DNA from: Acidobacteriota bacterium
Lineage (GTDB): Bacteria; Acidobacteriota; Blastocatellia; Pyrinomonadales; Pyrinomonadaceae
Reading direction: 5' to 3'
DNA length: 10,012 nucleotides
NCBI GenBank assembly: GCA_963169175.1
Contig: CAUJFK010000028.1
Location: forward strand, 1-10,012
Shown: in pieces, positions 6,424-10,012 of the stretch
How positions within the stretch are numbered: the first letter of the stretch is position 1
How the letters are laid out: every line of letters starts with the position of its first letter
Translations under genes and position numbers: made by a program
Notes under the pieces: model-generated
Told to the model about the DNA's origin: nothing
Seen by the model: the letters and a program-made list of their open reading frames with translations, nothing else
Databases searched by the model: none

Positions 6424-6511
6424 CCTGTGTAGAGCGCATCTGAAATCCCCGCGCATTTTTAACTCTTTAGCTTCGCCTTTCTCAATCTCAGAAAGATACT
6501 TGTGTTATTTT

Positions 6512-6530
6512 GCGTTTTTTATCAAAACGC
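6512..6530. promoter_or_regulatory. 7-bp inverted repeat upstream of the KWV-repeat gene
   Basis: GCGTTTT (6512-6518) and AAAACGC (6524-6530) flank a 5-base TTATC loop, 57 bases before the ATG at 6587. No T-run follows on the plus strand after the second arm. It may be an operator or leader hairpin; support is weak. Confidence 0.3.
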
Positions 6531-6586
6531 GGAGCATCGCGCCGTGCTCATTGGAAAGTTCCCGCTCGTCCGAGTAGAATGGAGAA

Positions 6587-6946
6587 ATGGTCAAATTAAA
6601 TATTTCAGATCACTCTGGCCGCGTCGAAGCTTTTCGGCCAGTTTGTGCAAAGCGGATCACCACAGCAGTTCTCGCATTGCTTATGATGTTCTCCTTTGTC
6701 GTCATTGACAGCACTGTATCGTCAGGCAACTCGTTTGCGGCGCGGGCTCAGACGGTCACTGCTAAACGGCGCAAAAAGGGTATCATTAGAAAAAGTTATG
6801 CCGGTGGAAAATGGGTAACACGAAAGGTTTGGCGCGGCGGCAAGTGGGTCACTGTCAAAACCTGGAAAGGAACCAAATGGGTCGGCAAGAAATCATGGCG
6901 TACCGGCCGAAAGGTTGTTAGCCGCACGAAGAAAGTCGTTTACTAA
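6587..6946 (+). CDS. Secreted basic protein with four 11-residue W-x-G-x-K-W-V repeats
   Basis: This 119-residue protein belongs to no family I recognise. A 22-residue polar N-region precedes a hydrophobic core (about 24-41, ITTAVLALLMMFSFVVI) and a possible cleavage site near AARA-Q55, so export is likely although the N-region is long. The mature part is strongly basic. Residues 71-114 form four back-to-back 11-residue units: YAGGKWVTRKV, WRGGKWVTVKT, WKGTKWVGKKS and the degenerate WRTGRKVVSRT. The consensus is aromatic-x-G-G/T-K-W-V-x-x-K-x, with the alternation and Gly expected of short beta-strands joined by turns (inference). The tail is KKVVY. GGAG lies only 2 bases before the ATG, which is close but usable. 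The same repeat occurs in the next gene. The high positive charge suggests binding to anionic surface polymers or nucleic acid, but no function is established. Confidence 0.75.
   Translation: MVKLNISDHSGRVEAFRPVCAKRITTAVLALLMMFSFVVIDSTVSSGNSFAARAQTVTAKRRKKGIIRKSYAGGKWVTRKVWRGGKWVTVKTWKGTKWVGKKSWRTGRKVVSRTKKVVY
6797..6928 (+). repeat. Four tandem 33-bp coding repeats (11-residue KWV units)
   Basis: Codons 71-114 of the gene at 6587 encode four 11-residue units beginning Y/W at 71, 82, 93 and 104. The first three share G-x-K-W-V at the same offsets; the fourth keeps W, G-R-K-V only loosely. Three related units are in the gene at 7133. Confidence 0.8.
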
Positions 6947-6973
6947 TTTCTGTATTCGAGATCTGTGATTGAT

Positions 6974-7003
6974 AGGGCGTTCGCTGAAAATGCAAACGCC
7001 TTT
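6974..7003 (+). terminator. Probable weak terminator after the KWV-repeat gene
   Basis: AGGGCGTT (6974-6981) pairs with AACGCCTT (6995-7002), one G-U pair included; the stem continues inward with GC/GC after a single C-A mismatch, closing a 7-base loop. Only TTT follows the GC-rich part. It begins 28 bases after the stop at 6946, and the position suits a terminator, but the short T-run makes it a weak one. Confidence 0.5.
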
Positions 7004-7057
7004 CATCTATTGCGCACCATGCACTTGTCCATCGTCTTCGAACCGGTGCGGGAATGC

Positions 7058-7072
7058 TGGCACGATACATGC
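7058..7072 (+). promoter_or_regulatory. Near-consensus sigma-54 (-24/-12) promoter
   Basis: The sequence TGGCACGATACATGC matches the RpoN consensus TGGCACG-N4-TTGC in all seven -24 positions and three of four -12 positions, with the invariant GG and GC at the required spacing. Transcription would begin near 7084, giving a leader of about 50 bases before the ATG at 7133. This implies dependence on RpoN and an enhancer-binding activator. A loose inverted pair CGCACC (7013-7018)/GGTGCG (7045-7050) upstream might be part of an activator site, but that is speculative. Confidence 0.6.
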
Positions 7073-7132
7073 GTACCTAGTGATATCGGAAATCGGATAA
7101 GAAGGTAGATGCGAACGATAAGGGAGGAAATT

Positions 7133-7549
7133 ATGAAAATACGGAGTTTAGCAGGTATCGGGCTGTTCTTTGCGATCGTACTGTTTTCGTGCGTTGCGGC
7201 TGAAGCTCAGGTGGTTGAAGTTGTAAAGGACGCGGCATCGAAAACTAAAGAGATTTCAAAAAAGACCGCCGAGGTGGTCGTGGACACCGCAAAAGATGTC
7301 GCTGACACGACCGGTGATGTCCCGGTAGGAGCAGCGAAGAAAACCGCATCGACGTCAAAGAAATTCGGCAACTACAGCGTGAATATTACCGAGAATGTTG
7401 CCGGAGCAGCATACGAAGGTAGCAAACATTTTACCGTGAAAACATGGGACGGCACGAAGTGGGTGTCAAAGCGCGTTTGGTTCGCAACCAAGAAGTCCGC
7501 TGACGCAACCAAAGGCTTTGTCGTAGGCGACGGAGAGAAAAAGCCATAG
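7133..7549 (+). CDS. Secreted LEA-like amphipathic protein ending in KWV-type repeats
   Basis: The 138-residue protein opens with a signal peptide (MKIRSLAGIGLFFAIVLFSCVAAEA, likely cut before Q26). LFSC is a poor lipobox, so lipidation is possible but less likely. Residues 27-80 are rich in Lys, Ala, Val, Asp and Thr (VKDAASKTKEISKKTAEVVVDTAKDVADTT), with about 11-residue periodicity as in group 3 LEA/apolipoprotein-like amphipathic helices. Residues 94-126 hold three 11-residue units, YEGSKHFTVKT, WDGTKWVSKRV and WFATKKSADAT, related to those in the gene at 6587; VKTWDGTKWV versus VKTWKGTKWV is striking. I chose the ATG at 7133 over 7109 because AGGGAGG lies about 7 bases before it and the signal peptide starts there. 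A sigma-54 motif lies upstream and a strong terminator downstream, so it is a single-gene unit. A stress or envelope role is only inferred. Confidence 0.8.
   Translation: MKIRSLAGIGLFFAIVLFSCVAAEAQVVEVVKDAASKTKEISKKTAEVVVDTAKDVADTTGDVPVGAAKKTASTSKKFGNYSVNITENVAGAAYEGSKHFTVKTWDGTKWVSKRVWFATKKSADATKGFVVGDGEKKP
7412..7510 (+). repeat. Three 33-bp coding repeats related to those at 6797-6928
   Basis: Codons 94-126 of the gene at 7133 encode three 11-residue units in register with the upstream gene's repeat. The central unit WDGTKWVSKRV is nearly canonical; the outer two are degenerate. This suggests domain sharing or duplication between the neighbours. Confidence 0.65.
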
Positions 7550-7571
7550 CATCAATGGTGCAATATTCCTG

Positions 7572-7616
7572 TGGACGGTCAACTCCGAGTTCGGTTGTTG
7601 ACCGTCCATTCTTTTT
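7572..7616 (+). terminator. Strong intrinsic terminator
   Basis: TGGACGGTCAAC (7572-7583) and GTTGACCGTCCA (7597-7608) form a perfect 12-bp stem with a 13-base loop that can itself pair CCGA/TCGG. TTCTTTTT follows (7609-7616). It lies 22 bases after the stop at 7549 and just before the next gene, isolating the two units. Confidence 0.9.
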
Positions 7617-7634
7617 GTTTTCTAATAACTCCTT

Positions 7635-9056
7635 ATGAAGCAGACAGTTCGTGTTGCAGGCGGCCAGGGTTTTTGGGGCGATCTTTTGACGGCACCGGTC
7701 GATCAGGTGCGAAATGGACCGATTGATTATCTGATGCTCGATTATCTCGCCGAGGTGACGATGTCTATTCTGCAAAAGCAGCGCAATCGTGATCCGCAGG
7801 CCGGATATGCCCGCGATTTTGTGTCGCTAATGCAGGAAATACTTCCCGACTGCGTTGAGAAGAATATCAAGGTCCTATCGAATGCCGGTGGCGTGAATGT
7901 ATCGGGATGTGCCGATGCGATCCGACAGGCCGCTGTCGAACTAGGCTTAACGGGGAAGGTGAAGATCGGCGTTGTCACGGGCGACGACGTCCTCGACCGG
8001 CTGGATAGTTGGATAGCCGATGGTATTGAGATAAATTCTATGGACGATGGCACGCCGCTCACCGCGATCCGCGACAAGGTGCAGGCGGCAAATGTTTATC
8101 TCGGTGCCGAAGCTCTTGTCGAGGCGCTCGGCCGCGGAGCAAACATTGTCGTTGGTGGCCGGCTGACTGACACGGGCCTCACACTTGCTCCCTTGATGCA
8201 CGAGTTTGGCTGGTCGTTCGACGATTGGGACCAGGTCTCAGCCGGCACTATCGCCGGGCATATTATCGAATGCGGTGCCCAATCGAGCGGCGGGAATTGT
8301 CAGTACGATTGGCAATCAATTCCAGACATGGCGAATATCGGATTTCCGATCGTCGAAGCGTCGCCCGACGGCACATTCATCGTCACCAAACACGAAGGCA
8401 CCGGCGGCCGCGTTAATGTTCAGTCTGTCGCCGAACAGCTTCTCTACGAGATGGGCGACCCGAAAGCCTATATCACACCGGATGTCGTTGCTGATTTTTC
8501 TTCTATTAATTTAGAGGCCGCTGGCGAGAACCGCGTCCGCGTTTATGGCATCAAGGGCAATCCGAAAACTGATTTCTATAAAGTCTCGATCGCGTATTCC
8601 GATGGCTGGAAATCGGTTGGCACACTCGTCTATTCATGGCCCGACGCCTACGAAAAAGCACAGGCCGCCGACAAGATCTTGCGTGAAAGATTAGAACGAT
8701 TGGGTTTAAAATTCGACCTGATCTTAACCGAATTTGTCGGCGTAAACGCCACCCACGGGCACCTCGCTCACAGCTCCGCTCGAGGGGTGGCCGCTGCTTC
8801 GGCCGGCGGGGTGGACCTCTCTTCGAGCACCACACCCGACTATCCCGAGGTCCAACTCCGCGTCGCCGTCCGCGGCCACGACCGCGCATCCGTCGAACGC
8901 TTCACCAAAGAGATCGCCCCGCTCATCCTCACCGGTCCGCCCGGTGTAACAGGCTTCGCAGGCGGCCGCCCCAAGGTAGAAGAGATCATGGCTTACTTCC
9001 CGGCCCTGATACCAAAGTCGCTGATCAAGACAAAAGTGGACATCGTCGAAGCATAG
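7635..9056 (+). CDS. AtuA-family (DUF1446) protein, acyclic terpene utilisation-like
   Basis: At 473 residues this matches the N-terminal DUF1446 domain of AtuA-type proteins without the small C-terminal domain found in longer members. The N-terminus VRVAGGQGFWGD, the DYLMLDYLAEVTMSIL segment, VLSNAGGVNVSGCADAI (about 80-96), VVGGRLTDTGLTLAPLMHEFGW (172-193), CGAQSSGGN (213-221), TKHEGTGGRV (251-260) and TGPPGVTGFAGGRPKV (433-448) are all as expected. AtuA is needed for growth on citronellol-type acyclic terpenes; the biochemical reaction of this domain is not settled, and many homologues sit in leucine/branched acyl-CoA gene clusters. Residues about 381-400 (SARGVAAASAGGVDLSSSTT) look like an in-frame insertion between the VGVNATHGHLAH and PDYPEVQLRV blocks. 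No Shine-Dalgarno is visible before the ATG. The gene converges with the enoyl-CoA hydratase gene, separated by a long palindrome. Confidence 0.9.
   Translation: MKQTVRVAGGQGFWGDLLTAPVDQVRNGPIDYLMLDYLAEVTMSILQKQRNRDPQAGYARDFVSLMQEILPDCVEKNIKVLSNAGGVNVSGCADAIRQAAVELGLTGKVKIGVVTGDDVLDRLDSWIADGIEINSMDDGTPLTAIRDKVQAANVYLGAEALVEALGRGANIVVGGRLTDTGLTLAPLMHEFGWSFDDWDQVSAGTIAGHIIECGAQSSGGNCQYDWQSIPDMANIGFPIVEASPDGTFIVTKHEGTGGRVNVQSVAEQLLYEMGDPKAYITPDVVADFSSINLEAAGENRVRVYGIKGNPKTDFYKVSIAYSDGWKSVGTLVYSWPDAYEKAQAADKILRERLERLGLKFDLILTEFVGVNATHGHLAHSSARGVAAASAGGVDLSSSTTPDYPEVQLRVAVRGHDRASVERFTKEIAPLILTGPPGVTGFAGGRPKVEEIMAYFPALIPKSLIKTKVDIVEA
8781..8823 (+). repeat. REP-like palindromic insertion inside the AtuA-family gene
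   Basis: Within the coding sequence, GAGGGGTGG and CGGGGTGG flank a small hairpin, GGCCG (8789-8793) / CGGCC (8800-8804). The segment is richer in G+C than its surroundings and encodes low-complexity residues (ARGVAAASAGGVDLSSS). The GGGGTGG-hairpin-GGGGTGG layout resembles REP-type palindromes that keep the reading frame when inserted. The exact borders are uncertain without a homologue alignment. Confidence 0.5.
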
Positions 9057-9136
9057 ATGTACGCCAGGTATTCAAATGAGCGAATAGTGGAACTCCATCG
9101 CTTTCATGTTTTACGTCGGTACGCGACCAAAAAGGC

Positions 9137-9309
9137 CTGGTCTAAGATTTCCTCTCGCCGAGCGGGAAAGCTCTGCTTTTCCGAATAGCTTTAATAAAAA
9201 TGGGCGGCTACGCCGCCAAAAGGAGCCGCGGCGAAGCCGCTGGAGATAATTAGGGGACGCGATGGAAAAGCACATCTTTCCCGCTCGGCGAATCCGAATC
9301 AGGAACCAG
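9137..9309. mobile_element. Long imperfect palindrome with central GC hairpins (MITE/REP-like element)
   Basis: Bases 9137-9182 pair with 9264-9309 in one fixed register: 35 of 46 positions are complementary. The core is a perfect 16-bp arm (9155-9170 with 9276-9291, CGCCGAGCGGGAAAG type), then a second 9-bp block (9174-9182 TGCTTTTCC with 9264-9272), and outer blocks GATT/AATC and CTGGT/ACCAG. The 81-base centre contains two GC-rich hairpins: GGCGGC (9203-9208)/GCCGCC (9212-9217) and GCGGC (9228-9232)/GCCGC (9236-9240). No transposase is encoded and no clear target duplication is seen. It fills most of the 282-base gap between two convergent genes, so it may also serve as a transcription barrier. 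Spurious frames across it should be ignored. Confidence 0.6.
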
Positions 9310-9338
9310 AGAGCTTTTCTGTTTGACGATAACATTAG

Positions 9339-10012
9339 CTACCTCTTCAAAAACTTGGTAATGCCTCTCTGGCAGTCGTCGGTCATTCTCGCTTTTGCGT
9401 TCGTGACGACGCCTTGTTCTATGGCAGTGGCAAAATTGTTTCCGTCGATCGAATAAAGCAGGTGCTTTGTCATTTCGACGGCTGAGCGGCTGACCTTTGC
9501 ATACTGGCTTGCGTATTCGAGCACAGCGGCTTCAAACGATTCTTCATCGAATACGTGGTTGACGAGGCCAAGATGCAAAGCTTCTTCGGCGGAGTATTCA
9601 AAGCCTTGCGTGAGCAGTTCAAAGCTCATTTTTTCACCGAGGTTTCGGCGCAATATTCCGGCAACCATCGCTGGCACGAAGCCGATCTTCACTTCGGGAT
9701 AGCCAAACCGAGCGGTATTTGTCGCGACGACCAGATCGCACGCTGTTGCAAGACCGCATCCGCCTGCCAACGCCCGGCCATGAACCGCGGCAATAACCGG
9801 AATGCGCACCTCACGGATCAGCAGAAATAACTCGGCAAGACTTCGAGCGTCTTCGATATTCTCTTCGTATGAAGCGGTCGCGATCTTTTGGATCGCCGAA
9901 AGGTCCGCCCCCGAACAGAAATCCTTACCCGCACCGCCCAGAACGATACATCGCAGGCTTTCGTCAGCATCCGCGTCACGCAGTGCTGCCTTCACCGCCG
10001 CGATCAACTCGT
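9339..10012 (-). CDS. Enoyl-CoA hydratase/isomerase family protein (5' end outside window)
   Basis: The frame remains open to the right edge, so roughly 35-40 N-terminal residues of a normal ~260-residue crotonase are missing; 222 complete codons from 10007 are discussed here. The oxyanion-hole block GKDFCSGADLSAIQK (about 28-41) and AVHGRALAGGCGLATACDLVVA (74-95) followed by FGYPEVKIGFVPAM (101-114) are clear. At the position of the first catalytic Glu of mitochondrial hydratase (GGGCELA) this protein has Gly85 (GGCGLA), while the second Glu is present as Glu105 in FGYPEV. The family hydrates enoyl-CoA or does related crotonase chemistry; the specific substrate is not decidable. Convergence with the AtuA-family gene suggests a branched acyl-CoA pathway such as methylglutaconyl-CoA-type hydration, but this is inference. 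Confidence 0.92.
   Translation of the reverse strand, partial: ELIAAVKAALRDADADESLRCIVLGGAGKDFCSGADLSAIQKIATASYEENIEDARSLAELFLLIREVRIPVIAAVHGRALAGGCGLATACDLVVATNTARFGYPEVKIGFVPAMVAGILRRNLGEKMSFELLTQGFEYSAEEALHLGLVNHVFDEESFEAAVLEYASQYAKVSRSAVEMTKHLLYSIDGNNFATAIEQGVVTNAKARMTDDCQRGITKFLKR

Noticed and set aside
5895..6456. Long reading frames antisense to the H1-like gene, rich in Ala/Phe or Arg/Cys/Ser.
   Set aside because: They are mirror translations of the Ala/Lys/Pro repeat; low complexity and no independent start signals.
8551..8889. 112-residue Arg/Gly-rich minus-strand frame.
   Set aside because: It is antisense to the AtuA-family gene and arises from the GC-rich insertion region.
9111..9335. 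74-residue minus-strand reading frame across the palindrome.
   Set aside because: It spans the inverted repeat and its hairpins; Arg/Ser-rich composition with no coherent domain, as expected for a repeat translated by chance.

Overview
The window looks like chromosomal DNA from a bacterium of roughly 50% GC. I tentatively place it in the Acidobacteriota (Blastocatellia-like). The reasons are a free-standing cobalamin-binding subunit of methylmalonyl-CoA mutase, an AtuA-family (DUF1446) protein next to an enoyl-CoA hydratase, an alanine/lysine histone-H1-like protein, a -24/-12 (sigma-54) promoter motif and REP-like palindromes. This placement is inference; no rRNA or tRNA is present to confirm it.

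Left part (1-3524, minus strand). Reading leftwards the order is: a small membrane-anchored c-type heme-binding protein (3524-3054), peptide deformylase (def, 2964-2443), an uncharacterised 72-aa protein whose start overlaps the def stop (2440-2222), L-glutamate gamma-semialdehyde dehydrogenase (pruA, 2212-644), and a secreted protein with a DxNxDG calcium-type loop that runs off the left edge (632-1). From def onwards the genes are 12 bases or fewer apart or overlap, so they probably form one operon.

Middle (3525-5685). A sterol desaturase/fatty acid hydroxylase family membrane protein (3669-4496) is divergent from the heme-binding gene. The shared intergenic region holds a perfect 11-bp inverted repeat that looks like an operator. 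Next comes a secreted protein with weak similarity to DUF3298/RsiV-like proteins, followed 8 bases later by the B12-binding subunit of methylmalonyl-CoA mutase.

Small-protein cluster (5941-7549, plus strand). Three short genes appear to be separate transcription units, two of them closed by clear intrinsic terminators. They are a histone-H1-like Ala/Lys/Pro repeat protein, a secreted very basic protein made of four 11-residue W-x-G-x-K-W-V repeats, and a secreted LEA-like/amphipathic protein that ends in the same 11-residue repeat. A near-consensus sigma-54 promoter lies upstream of the last one. The shared repeat defines what may be an undescribed family of secreted proteins and is the most novel protein-level signal here.

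Right part (7635-10012). An AtuA-family N-terminal-domain protein on the plus strand converges on an enoyl-CoA hydratase/isomerase on the minus strand, which is truncated by the right edge. The pair hints at branched-chain (leucine/acyclic terpene-type) acyl-CoA metabolism. The AtuA-like gene carries an in-frame, GC-rich, palindrome-bearing insertion. The gap between the two genes is occupied by a long imperfect palindrome (about 9137-9309) with two GC-rich hairpins in its centre, resembling a MITE or composite REP element.
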